From Sphaerotilus sulfidivorans (GTDB lineage Bacteria; Pseudomonadota; Gammaproteobacteria; Burkholderiales; Burkholderiaceae_C), in the NCBI RefSeq assembly GCF_013426975.1, contig NZ_JACCPY010000016.1, forward strand, positions 1 to 64,000: DNA of 64,000 bases. The letters are read 5' to 3'. Under the pieces are notes generated by a model that ran no database searches, had not been told where the DNA came from, and saw only the letters and a list, made by a program, of their open reading frames with translations. Shown piece after piece: positions 18,281-25,631 of the stretch. A program made the position numbers and the translations under genes. Each line of letters opens with the position of its first letter. Positions within the stretch are counted from its first letter, which is position 1.

Positions 18281-19854
18281 TGAACTCCGCGACCTTGCGA
18301 CGTGCAGCCAGCATTTCGGCATTGACCTCGGTACTTCTGTGGATCGTGCTGCTGCTGGGCATCTTCATCGTCGGCGCGCTGACCGCGCTGGTGCCCGATC
18401 TGATGGTGCGCCTTGCTCCCCTCATCGTCATCCCTGTGTTCGTCGTGGTGGCGGCCTTCCGTTCCAACCGCAGCGACCTCGGTCCCAGGTTCATGCGGAG
18501 CTGGGCCATGCTGCTGGCCTGCATGCTGTCGCTGTGGCCGACCTACCTGAGCTTGAAGATCGGCAGTGCTCCTTCGCTGGATGGCCGCAAGCTGATGATG
18601 CTGGCCGCGCTGGTCATCTTCGTCTATCTGGTGGTCAACCGCCCCGTCATCCGGCAGGCCCTGTTCTTCCATCGCGATTCCGGCACTCATCTGGTCGGCT
18701 TCATCATCCTGGCCTACATCGCGCTGCGCTATGTCTCGCTGCATGGCGCGTCGTTTCCCGTCCACGCGTTCATCGTGTTGAGCTGGGATCTTGTCTACTA
18801 CTATTTCCTGTATTACTTCGCGATCGCCTGCCTGCGCCATCCGGACTGCCCGGCCGCACTGCAGCGTGCATTCTTCTGGGCCACGCTGCTCATGGCGATT
18901 CTTGTCCTGCTGGAGAAGGTCCAGGGGATCAACTATCTGGCCCTGTACGCGCCCACTGGCGGCGATGTTGGCGCCATGCAGGCGCTCAGTCGTCTCCGGG
19001 ATGGCGTGCTTCGTGCCCAGGGCACTTTCGAGCATCCGATCACGCTGGCCGAATATGCCTCGATGGTCTCGGGATTCAGCCTGGCCGCCCTGCTGTGGGC
19101 TCGGCGAATGACGGGACGTCTGTTCGCGCTGCTGGTGCTGATGACCTCGCTGGCGGTCAATCTGGCCAGCGCTTCCCGCTCCGGTCTGGTGTGCGCCGGT
19201 GCCGCGATGCTGCTGGTGTTCGTGCTCTGGATGTACAGGGCCCGCAAGGTGCAGAGTCTGGCCGGCCTGTTCGGCCGCCAGGTTCTCGTGATCGGCACGC
19301 TGGTCGGGGCGGTGGTGCTGGCCGCACCGGTGATCTGGCTGCTGACCCAGGGGCGCTCGACCAACGAGAAGCTGAGTTCGCTGGCCCGCTCTGAAATGCT
19401 CGATCGTGGCGTTCCCAGCGTCATCGACAACCCGTTCATCGGCACCGGGTTCGGCACGGCCGGTCAGATCGCCGGGCACGTCGGCAATGGAGGCATCCTG
19501 ACGCTGGACAATCACTACCTCGGCATCGCGATCGAGTCCGGTGTGCCGGCGGTGCTGCTGTTCACGCTGTCCTTGCTGATTCCCCTGCTGCGGGCGGTGC
19601 AGGCGGTGCTGTCCCGCCCCAGTCCGCATGCCGCTTTCCTGGCCGGTGCGGCGGGGGCCCTGGCCGTGCTGCTCATCATTCGCGGCACGATGTGGCTGTC
19701 GACCAATCTGGCGATCGGCTATCTGCTGGCCGGGCTGGTGATGGTCTTCTCCCGGCCGGTCCAGTCCTGGGCGGCCGAAGCGGTCTCGACCGGCAAGGAC
19801 CGCACTGCGCCGGGCACACATCAGGCCTCTTCCCGGGGGATGCTCCGTGCATGA
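18274..19854 (+). CDS. O-antigen polymerase/ligase-like membrane protein (Wzy)
   Basis: A 526-residue polytopic membrane protein with the O-antigen ligase/polymerase (Wzy_C) layout. Many hydrophobic segments surround a large periplasmic loop (about residues 205-260) containing LRDGVLRAQGTFEHPITLAEYASMVSGFSLA. A later DRGVPSVIDNPFIGTGFGTAGQIAG and LDNHYLGIAIESGVPAVLLF match the conserved second loop with its NxxxG and HN/NH residues. It would join flipped repeat units into polymer on the periplasmic face. GTG 18274 has AAGGAG 8 nt upstream; ATG 18280 (in a TGATG with a micro-ORF) is a nearby alternative. Its end overlaps the next glycosyltransferase by 8 bp. Confidence 0.85.
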   Translation: MLMNSATLRRAASISALTSVLLWIVLLLGIFIVGALTALVPDLMVRLAPLIVIPVFVVVAAFRSNRSDLGPRFMRSWAMLLACMLSLWPTYLSLKIGSAPSLDGRKLMMLAALVIFVYLVVNRPVIRQALFFHRDSGTHLVGFIILAYIALRYVSLHGASFPVHAFIVLSWDLVYYYFLYYFAIACLRHPDCPAALQRAFFWATLLMAILVLLEKVQGINYLALYAPTGGDVGAMQALSRLRDGVLRAQGTFEHPITLAEYASMVSGFSLAALLWARRMTGRLFALLVLMTSLAVNLASASRSGLVCAGAAMLLVFVLWMYRARKVQSLAGLFGRQVLVIGTLVGAVVLAAPVIWLLTQGRSTNEKLSSLARSEMLDRGVPSVIDNPFIGTGFGTAGQIAGHVGNGGILTLDNHYLGIAIESGVPAVLLFTLSLLIPLLRAVQAVLSRPSPHAAFLAGAAGALAVLLIIRGTMWLSTNLAIGYLLAGLVMVFSRPVQSWAAEAVSTGKDRTAPGTHQASSRGMLRA

Positions 19855-20935
19855 CTATGTCGTCCTGCTGAACTGGAACGGCTGGCGCGATACCTGCGAA
19901 TGCCTGGCCAGCCTGATGAGGCTGAACGGGCCGGCTCCGCGTGTCATCGTCTGCGACAACGCCTCCTCGGACGGCTCGCTCGACAGGATCCGCGCCTGGG
20001 CACGCGGCGAGGCGGAAGTGGATCTGCCCGGGTGGTGGCCGGCTCCCGAACAGGCTGGTGCAGGCCGACTGTCTGCACGAAGGCCGGTCATGGCCGAGGT
20101 TCGTCGTGCCGCTGCCCATGGCGAATCGCCCGGAGGTGCATGGGAGGTGCAGGGCCCGGACGACGCCGACCTGTTCCTGATCCCGACAGGCGCGAACCTG
20201 GGCTTTGCCGGCGGATGCAATGTCGGCCTGCGCTTCATCCTGCAGCGCGGTGACGCGCGTCATGTGTGGCTGCTGAACAATGACACGGTCGTGCATCCCG
20301 ATGCGCTGGTCCAGCTGGTGCAGGAGGCCGGTCGGCGCCCGCAGGCCGGCATGATCGGCTCGGTCCTGCGCTATTACCACCGGCCGGACATCGTGCAGGC
20401 CCAGGGGGGCGGCCGCTTCGATCTGGCCCGCACCGCAACGATGCATGTCGGCGAAGGCGAGCGCTTCGAGCCGATCTCCGAGACCCGACAGGCTGACATC
20501 GAGCGGCAGCTGGCCTACATCACCGGCGCCTCGATGCTGCTGACGCCTGCCTTCCTGGCGCAGGTCGGGCTGATGCAGGAAGACTATTTCCTGTATTACG
20601 AGGAGATCGACTGGGCCGAGCGTGCCCGGCGCAGTCGGCCCGCCTTCGGTCTGGCGCTGGCTGCCGGCAGTCTGGTCTTCCACAAGGAAGGGGCCTCGGC
20701 GGGGACCAACACGCCCTCGGTCTTCTCCGCCAGGCTGCTGGCGCGCAACCGGCTGCGCTTCATCCGGCGCTTCTATCCGGAGCATCTGGCATCCGCTCGC
20801 CGGCATGTGCTGCGTGATGCGGTGGTGGCTCTGCTCAAGCGCCGCCCTGAGGTCGCCCGCACGCTGATGCGCGAGGCGCTCGGACCGGTTCGTCTGCCTG
20901 AGGCCGGTCCGGCGGCGCAGGCCGCGCGCGCATGA
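19847..20935 (+). CDS. Family 2 glycosyltransferase (rhamnosyltransferase-like)
   Basis: A 362-residue GT-A fold glycosyltransferase. It begins YVVLLNWNGWRDTCECLASL with VIVCDNASSDGSLDRI. It then has ANLGFAGGCNVGLRF, WLLNNDTVVHPDAL (the metal-binding DxD region reads NND), and YYEEIDWAERARR near the catalytic base. This pattern is typical of bacterial rhamnosyl- and related transferases. Residues 50-100 hold an unusual Ala/Arg/Pro-rich insertion between the donor-binding strands that ordinary members lack. The GTG start at 19847 overlaps the polymerase stop, with a purine-rich CGGGGGA before it, so the two are translationally coupled. dTDP-rhamnose from the rfbA pathway is a possible donor. 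Confidence 0.88.
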   Translation: MHDYVVLLNWNGWRDTCECLASLMRLNGPAPRVIVCDNASSDGSLDRIRAWARGEAEVDLPGWWPAPEQAGAGRLSARRPVMAEVRRAAAHGESPGGAWEVQGPDDADLFLIPTGANLGFAGGCNVGLRFILQRGDARHVWLLNNDTVVHPDALVQLVQEAGRRPQAGMIGSVLRYYHRPDIVQAQGGGRFDLARTATMHVGEGERFEPISETRQADIERQLAYITGASMLLTPAFLAQVGLMQEDYFLYYEEIDWAERARRSRPAFGLALAAGSLVFHKEGASAGTNTPSVFSARLLARNRLRFIRRFYPEHLASARRHVLRDAVVALLKRRPEVARTLMREALGPVRLPEAGPAAQAARA

Positions 20936-21000
20936 ATCTGCACCGTCGCGCGGTCTTCTTCTTCTCCTTCTTCTTTCCCGACTCGGTCACGCTGCCGTGA
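20932..21000 (+). other. 22-codon Phe-rich micro-ORF bridging two glycosyltransferase genes
   Basis: A frame starts at ATG 20932 inside the upstream stop (ATGA) and ends with TGA at 20998-21000, overlapping the GTG start of the next gene at 20997. Its middle reads FFFSFFF (six Phe codons in seven). At DNA level this is part of a 26-base pure pyrimidine tract (20954-20979). The downstream gene has no purine-rich ribosome site, so passage of ribosomes through this frame may be what starts it. The peptide recalls the FFFAFFF run of the enterobacterial pheA leader, but there is no room for a standard attenuator before the next start. Confidence 0.45.
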
Positions 21001-22253
21001 ACATCCTGCTGATTGCCAGGACCTGTCCTGTGCCCGCCAACGATGGCGAAAAACTGCGAGTCTTCCATCTGCTGAAGGTGATGGCCCGTTCGCACCGGGT
21101 CACGCTGGTCTGCCGCGTGATGCATGCGCAGGAGGCCCGCGCCATCGACTCCCTTCGCGAGCTCGGGGTCGAGGTGGTCGGCGTGTCGGTGCCACCGCCC
21201 GCCAGTCATCTGGAGCGGCTGCGGTGGGTCTGGCCCTTTCTCTGGTCGCGGCATCCCATCTCGCTGTGCACCGTGCTGTTCCCGGCCATTCGTGAGGAAC
21301 TGCGGCGCCTGGTGGCCTCGCGGCATTTCGACGTGGTCCAGGTGGAGCATTCCTCGCTGGCGGTCTATCTGGATGATCTGGCGCTGCCATCCACGACCGC
21401 GCGGGTGGTCACGATGCACAACATCGACTACATCCGCAACGAGCGGGTGATCCAGAACTCGCCCTGGGGCCTGCGCCGGATCTATCACCAGCTCAACCAG
21501 ATGCGTTTCAGGCGATGGGAACTCGATGCGGTGCGCCGCTTCGATCGCGCGATGATGATGTCCGATGTCGATGCGGACATCCTGCGCCGCGATGTGCCCG
21601 ACATCCCGATCGATGTGGTGCCCAACGGTGTGGACTGCGCGGCGCTGCAGCACCGTCTGCCCGTCGGGCCGGGGCCGCATGGCGAGCGTGCGCTGGTCTT
21701 CGTCGCCTCGATGGACTCCGAGGCCAACCAGGATGGCGCCCTGTACTTTCTCGACCAGGTGCTGCCGCTGATCCGGGCTCGCCGGCAGGGTGTGACGGTC
21801 TGGCTGGTCGGGCGCCAGCCGCCGGAGATGCTGCGTGCCCGTCATGACGGGCGGGAGGTCTTCGTGACCGGACAGGTCGATTCCGTCGAGCCCTATTACC
21901 GCCAGGCCGAGGTCGCCATCGTGCCCTTGCGCTCCGGGGGCGGCACACGGCTCAAGATCCTCGAGGCGATGGCGCTGGGCGTGCCGGTCGTGTCCACCAC
22001 GGTGGGTGCCGAAGGCATCGAGCTCGAGACGGGCCGGCATGCGCTGCTGGCCGACTCGCCCGAGGCGTTCGCCGCGGCGATCGAGCGCCTCCTGGGCGAC
22101 GCCGATCTGCAGCACGGCATCAGCCTGGCCGCCCGGCAGCAGGCCCAGGAGCGCTACGACTGGGCGGGCATCGGCCGCATCCAGGACGAGGTGCACCGGC
22201 TGGCCCTCGCCTCGCGCGCCGCAGACACGACCAGGATCTCGAGAACACAGTGA
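20997..22253 (+). CDS. Family 4 glycosyltransferase (PEP-CTERM/Eps-associated sugar transferase type)
   Basis: A 418-residue GT-B glycosyltransferase. The N-terminus (MNILLIARTCPVPANDGEKLRVFHLLKVMARSH, split by the short loop typical of the family) and the HNIDYIRNERV and SDVDADILRR segments resemble the sugar transferases found beside exosortase loci (stp1 group). The donor domain carries VVPNGVD, EPYYRQAEVAIVPLRSGGGTRLKILEAMALGVPVVSTTVGAEGI, which is the GT4 E-x7-E signature. The start is GTG 20997. No ribosome site is visible; a Phe-rich micro-ORF overlaps the start, suggesting coupling. It acts on lipid-linked intermediates at the inner membrane. Confidence 0.9.
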   Translation: MNILLIARTCPVPANDGEKLRVFHLLKVMARSHRVTLVCRVMHAQEARAIDSLRELGVEVVGVSVPPPASHLERLRWVWPFLWSRHPISLCTVLFPAIREELRRLVASRHFDVVQVEHSSLAVYLDDLALPSTTARVVTMHNIDYIRNERVIQNSPWGLRRIYHQLNQMRFRRWELDAVRRFDRAMMMSDVDADILRRDVPDIPIDVVPNGVDCAALQHRLPVGPGPHGERALVFVASMDSEANQDGALYFLDQVLPLIRARRQGVTVWLVGRQPPEMLRARHDGREVFVTGQVDSVEPYYRQAEVAIVPLRSGGGTRLKILEAMALGVPVVSTTVGAEGIELETGRHALLADSPEAFAAAIERLLGDADLQHGISLAARQQAQERYDWAGIGRIQDEVHRLALASRAADTTRISRTQ

Positions 22254-23185
22254 TGGACCCCAAGCCTTTCCCGTCTGGCCGGCTGCCCAGGATTTCCCTG
22301 GTGACCGTCAGCTACAACGCGGCCGACTACATCGATGCGACCCTGAGCTCGGTGCTGTCGCAGCGCTATCCCGATCTTGAATACATCCTGCTGGATGGTG
22401 GATCCCGCGACGGCACGATGGACATCGTGGCGCGCCATCGCGCCGGTCTGTCCCATGTGTCCAGCGAGCCCGATGGGGGGCAGTATCACGCCATCCAGCG
22501 CGGGCTCGACATGGCCACCGGCGAGGTCTGCGCCTGGCTGAATGCGGATGACATCTATCTGCCCTGGACCCTGTCGGTGGTCGGCGAGATCTTTGCGACC
22601 TTTCCCGAGGTGGACTGGATCATCGGCTCCCCGGCCTATCTGAACCGCCTCGGGCAATGCACCCGTGTTTCCGGCGTGACGGCACCGGCCTATCCCCGGC
22701 GCGAGATCGCTGCGGGCTGGTACCGGGAGTCGATGTCCGGTTTCCTGCAGCAGGAGAGCATGTTCTGGCGCCGCAGCCTCTGGCAGCGCGTCGGCGGCAT
22801 GGACCTGTCGCTGAAGTACGCGGCCGACTTCGACCTGTGGCGACGCTTTGCCGAGCACGCCGATCTGGTTTCGGTGGCCGTGCCGCTGGCTGCCTTCCGT
22901 CAGCGCCCGGGCGAGCAGCGTTCGTCGGCGGGTCGTGATCACTATGACGCCGAGGTGGCCCGGGTGATTGCGGGCCAGCCGGCTCCGGCCCTGCCCTGGC
23001 GGCTGATGGGGGAGGCGGGAGAGGCTCCCCGCCATCTGATGCGCATGCTGCGCTGGGGGCGCGCGCCGGTGATCGCCTACTCTCAGGCGCAGCAGGCCTG
23101 GTGCAAGAGGGTCTGCCGCCGCCCGGTGGCGCGCACCAGCCTGGCGGATGTGCTGCTGGAGCGGACCTTGCGGCGTGCGGGCTGA
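22253..23185 (+). CDS. Family 2 glycosyltransferase
   Basis: A 310-residue GT2 enzyme. It opens with RISLVTVSYNAADYIDATLSSVLSQRYPDLEYILLDGGSRDGTMDIV, then SEPDGGQYHAIQRGLDMATGEVCAWLNADDIYLPWTL, in which LNADD is the donor/metal motif. QQESMFWRRSLWQRVGGMDLSLKYAADFDLWRRF holds the expected acceptor-side and catalytic residues. These features match the WcaA/PgaC-like single-domain enzymes that add one sugar to repeat-unit intermediates. The ATG at 22253 forms TGATG with the preceding stop; GTG 22250 is an alternative. It is the last gene of the rightward eps operon and is followed by two stem-loops. Confidence 0.9.
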   Translation: MDPKPFPSGRLPRISLVTVSYNAADYIDATLSSVLSQRYPDLEYILLDGGSRDGTMDIVARHRAGLSHVSSEPDGGQYHAIQRGLDMATGEVCAWLNADDIYLPWTLSVVGEIFATFPEVDWIIGSPAYLNRLGQCTRVSGVTAPAYPRREIAAGWYRESMSGFLQQESMFWRRSLWQRVGGMDLSLKYAADFDLWRRFAEHADLVSVAVPLAAFRQRPGEQRSSAGRDHYDAEVARVIAGQPAPALPWRLMGEAGEAPRHLMRMLRWGRAPVIAYSQAQQAWCKRVCRRPVARTSLADVLLERTLRRAG

Positions 23186-23193
23186 AAATGAAT

Positions 23194-23255
23194 CAGGCCC
23201 TGCGCCCGGGAGGGGCAGCAGGGCCTGGTCGATCCGGATCGCTCGGGGCGATCCG
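23194..23255. terminator. Pair of stem-loops between converging eps transcripts
   Basis: Two hairpins fill the gap between the last rightward glycosyltransferase gene and the leftward epsE. The first pairs CAGGCCCTGC (23194-23203) with GCAGGGCCTG (23218-23227), a perfect 10-bp stem. The second pairs CGGATCGC (23235-23242) with GCGATCCG (23248-23255), a perfect 8-bp stem with a 5-nt loop. Neither is followed by a clear T-run, so intrinsic termination is likely but not certain. Their position suits a bidirectional terminator. Confidence 0.65.
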
Positions 23256-23266
23256 AAGCCTTCAGC

Positions 23267-24112
23267 TCAGAACAGGCTCTCGCGCAGATAGATCACGTCG
23301 CCGTTCTGCAGCGGGTCGTTCATGCCTGGCTGCAGGATCTGGACCTTGCCGTCGGCGCCGCGGCGGTGCAGGCGCAGGCCCTTCTCGGTGCCGCGCTGGG
23401 TCAGGCCGCCGCCGGAGGCCAGGCCCTGCAGCACCGTCATGTCGCGCTCCAGGCGCATCGCGCCGGGGCGCTGCACTTCGCCGTAGATGTAGACCATCGG
23501 CATGCGCTCGACATACACCGTGTCGCCGTTGGCGATGACCGGATCGTTGACGCCGCCGGACTGCGCGAACAGCAGCGGCACGTCGATGACGACGCGCAGC
23601 GGCTTGCGGTCGCGCATGCCGCTCAGCACCACCTGGTCGCTGCCGCCCTGGGCGATGCCGCCGGCGGTGGCCAGCAGCTCGCTCAGGCGCATGCCGGTCT
23701 GCTCGATCGGGTAGCGGCCCGGACGGTTGACCATGCCCAGCACTGAAGCCTGGTTGCCCCGCACCTGCGTCACCAGGATGCTGACCTGCGGCTGGCGGAC
23801 GAAGTTGCCGTTCTTCAGTCCGTCGGCGATGACCTTCTCGGCCTGAGGCACCGACAGGCCGCCCAGACGGACCTGGCCGAGCAGCGGGTAGCTGATCGCG
23901 CCGCTCTCGGTGATGCGCGTCTCCAGGGTCAGGTCCTGGTTCTGGTAGACGCTCACCCGCACCACGTCGCCGGGGCCGAGCACATAGTCGCGCTGGGCCT
24001 CGGAGAGCTGGGCATGGGCCAGCACCGGTGCCAGCAGCATCAGCACGGACAGGAACAGCCGCTGCAGCAGCTGCGCCAGGAGGTCGGTCGGGAGTCGGTG
24101 TGTCATCGGCAT
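23267..24112 (-). CDS. epsE: Polysaccharide export outer-membrane protein EpsE (Wza-like)
   Basis: A 281-residue polysaccharide export protein. It has a secretion signal (LFLSVLMLLAPVLAHA then Gln), a poly_export domain starting DYVLGPGDVVRVSVYQNQDLTLETRITESGAISYPLLGQV, and two SLBB-type segments (VLGMVNRPGRYPIEQTGMRLSELLATAGGIA and YIYGEVQRPGAMRLERDMTVLQGLASGGGL). It lacks the N-terminal lipobox Cys of Wza, as EpsE-type proteins often do. It would form or join the outer-membrane exit channel for the polymer and work with EpsF/EpsG. It is encoded leftward, 19 bp downstream of epsD, and converges on the glycosyltransferase operon. Confidence 0.92.
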   Translation of the reverse strand: MPMTHRLPTDLLAQLLQRLFLSVLMLLAPVLAHAQLSEAQRDYVLGPGDVVRVSVYQNQDLTLETRITESGAISYPLLGQVRLGGLSVPQAEKVIADGLKNGNFVRQPQVSILVTQVRGNQASVLGMVNRPGRYPIEQTGMRLSELLATAGGIAQGGSDQVVLSGMRDRKPLRVVIDVPLLFAQSGGVNDPVIANGDTVYVERMPMVYIYGEVQRPGAMRLERDMTVLQGLASGGGLTQRGTEKGLRLHRRGADGKVQILQPGMNDPLQNGDVIYLRESLF

Positions 24113-24131
24113 GTGGCGTGCATCGAAGGGT

Positions 24132-25121
24132 TTACTTCAGCCCGAGGCCCTTCTGGAGCGTGGCGGCATCGAGCGCATCCGAGGCCGGCGCGGTCGGAGC
24201 CACCGTCGGGGTGACTTCCGCCGCGGCACTGGCGGCCTCGGCCGGCACCGGCGCCGCATTGGCGAAGGTACCGACATACTCGATCTTGGCAGATTCGCGC
24301 AGCTTCTTGATGCTGTCGCTGACCAGCTTGCGCTTGCGGTCGGTCAGCAGGAACTGCTCGATGGCCTTCTTGGCGGCTTCTTCGGTCACCGGGGCCGGCT
24401 TGGCGCCGGCGACGAAGACGGCGCTCAGCCCGGCCGGGCCGGCCTTGACCAGCCACTGGCCTTCGCCGATCTTGGCCAGCTCGGCCAGCGCGCCCATCGG
24501 GATGTTCTCGGGCGCCTGCGTCACCGCGCGGGCACCGAAGCGGATGCCGGCGTTCTTCAGCGCCGAGGCCAGTTCCTCGCCATTGCGCAGGCCCGGGATC
24601 TTCGACTGCAGCGCGGCCTTCTGCTCGGCATTGGCCTCGATGTTGAACTCCTGCAGCGCATAGATGCGGCGCTTGGAGAACAGCTCGGGCTTGCTGTCGT
24701 AGTAGGCCTTGACTTCCTCGGGCGTCGGTGCGGAGACGCTCTCGGCGATCTTGTCGGCATAGGCGCGGGCGATGATGTCGCGCTTGGCCGCCTCGATGGC
24801 GGAGACGACCCGCGGATCGCGGTCGAGCTTCTGCTCGGTAGCCTGCTGGATGGCCAGCTCCTGGTCGACCAGGCCGTCGAGCACCCGGCGGCTCACCGCC
24901 TGGACCTGCTCGGGCTTGAGGCCGGGCTGGCGCTGCAGCACCTGGTTGACCTGATGCACCGAGATTTCGCCGGAGTTCACCTTGGCGGCCACCTGGGTGG
25001 CCGGCTTCTTGTCGCCGTCACCCCCACCGCAGGCGGCCAGCAGCGCGGCGCAGGCGAGAACGGTCGGGACGAGGACAAGGCGGCTCAGACGGGTGGGGCG
25101 GGTGGACAGGGCCGATGTCAT
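24132..25121 (-). CDS. epsD: EpsD-family peptidyl-prolyl cis-trans isomerase lipoprotein
   Basis: A 329-residue EpsD-type SurA/PpiD-like protein. The signal peptide ends in a lipobox (ACAALLAACGGG), so it should be a lipoprotein facing the periplasm. The chaperone-like N-terminal part (VAAKVNSGEISVHQVNQVLQRQPGL, then VLDGLVDQELAIQQATEQKLDRDPRV) and the following parvulin-like region match the family. The C-terminal 40 residues are low-complexity Ala/Pro/Thr. ATG 25121 is chosen because AGGAG lies about 10 nt upstream; an ATG at 25130 is too close to that site. Known eps operons place epsD directly before epsE, as here. It probably helps fold secreted or outer-membrane components of the system. 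Confidence 0.88.
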   Translation of the reverse strand: MTSALSTRPTRLSRLVLVPTVLACAALLAACGGGDGDKKPATQVAAKVNSGEISVHQVNQVLQRQPGLKPEQVQAVSRRVLDGLVDQELAIQQATEQKLDRDPRVVSAIEAAKRDIIARAYADKIAESVSAPTPEEVKAYYDSKPELFSKRRIYALQEFNIEANAEQKAALQSKIPGLRNGEELASALKNAGIRFGARAVTQAPENIPMGALAELAKIGEGQWLVKAGPAGLSAVFVAGAKPAPVTEEAAKKAIEQFLLTDRKRKLVSDSIKKLRESAKIEYVGTFANAAPVPAEAASAAAEVTPTVAPTAPASDALDAATLQKGLGLK

Positions 25122-25631
25122 GACTTGCATACTCCTGGCGCGAGCGCTGTGTGCGGCGGTGTTCATGGCCGGCTGCGCTCGCAATGAAAGAGGTGATAAA
25201 CGGAACAAACCGGCGGCAGTTTATCCGGCACCTGTCCGGGCGGCTTCCCCGGATTGCAGGGGCGGTTTTCATTCCGGGAAGCCACGTTAAGTCTGCACGA
25301 AGGCCTGTGCGGTGCGGGGTTCAGGTCGTGAGCCAGTGCGCAGAAGATGGGCTGTTCTTGACCGGTGCAGGCGCAAGGTTCGGCCGAACGTCAGCCTGAA
25401 ACAGCAGAAGTCGCAAGGTCATTCCCGCCGAACGCCGGTCTTCCTGAACTGCGCAATTGCATTGTTTCGTGTTCGGGTGTGGTGTCTGGCCGCTGTCCAG
25501 TGGGAATTTCATCTTTTCGGGTGATGCGGCTCCAGTTCAGGGGGGGGCCGTCGATATCGGGCGCAGAGAAGGCCGTTGCTTCATTGCCGCTGCGGCCGCC
25601 GACCGATCAGTACACCACCGGACCCGACCCC
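25122..25631. promoter_or_regulatory. 510-bp divergent control region between epsD and the giant repeat gene
   Basis: No gene is supported here. The stretch holds the 15-bp motif CGTTAAGTCTGCACG at 25285-25299, identical (inverted) to 11281-11295 in the other divergent control region of the locus. It also has a perfect 12-bp palindrome, GTTCGGCCGAAC, at 25378-25389, flanked by two copies of CGCAAGGT (25372-25379 and 25412-25419). An 8-bp palindrome, GCAATTGC, lies at 25453-25460. No convincing -35/-10 pair or sigma54 site could be fixed on either strand. The length and these elements suggest regulated expression of both flanking genes. Confidence 0.5.

Noticed and set aside
20932-21000. True phenylalanine attenuator like pheL
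   Set aside because: The next gene starts inside the stop codon of the micro-ORF, so there is no space for terminator and antiterminator hairpins, and the downstream gene is not for Phe synthesis. Only translational coupling remains plausible.
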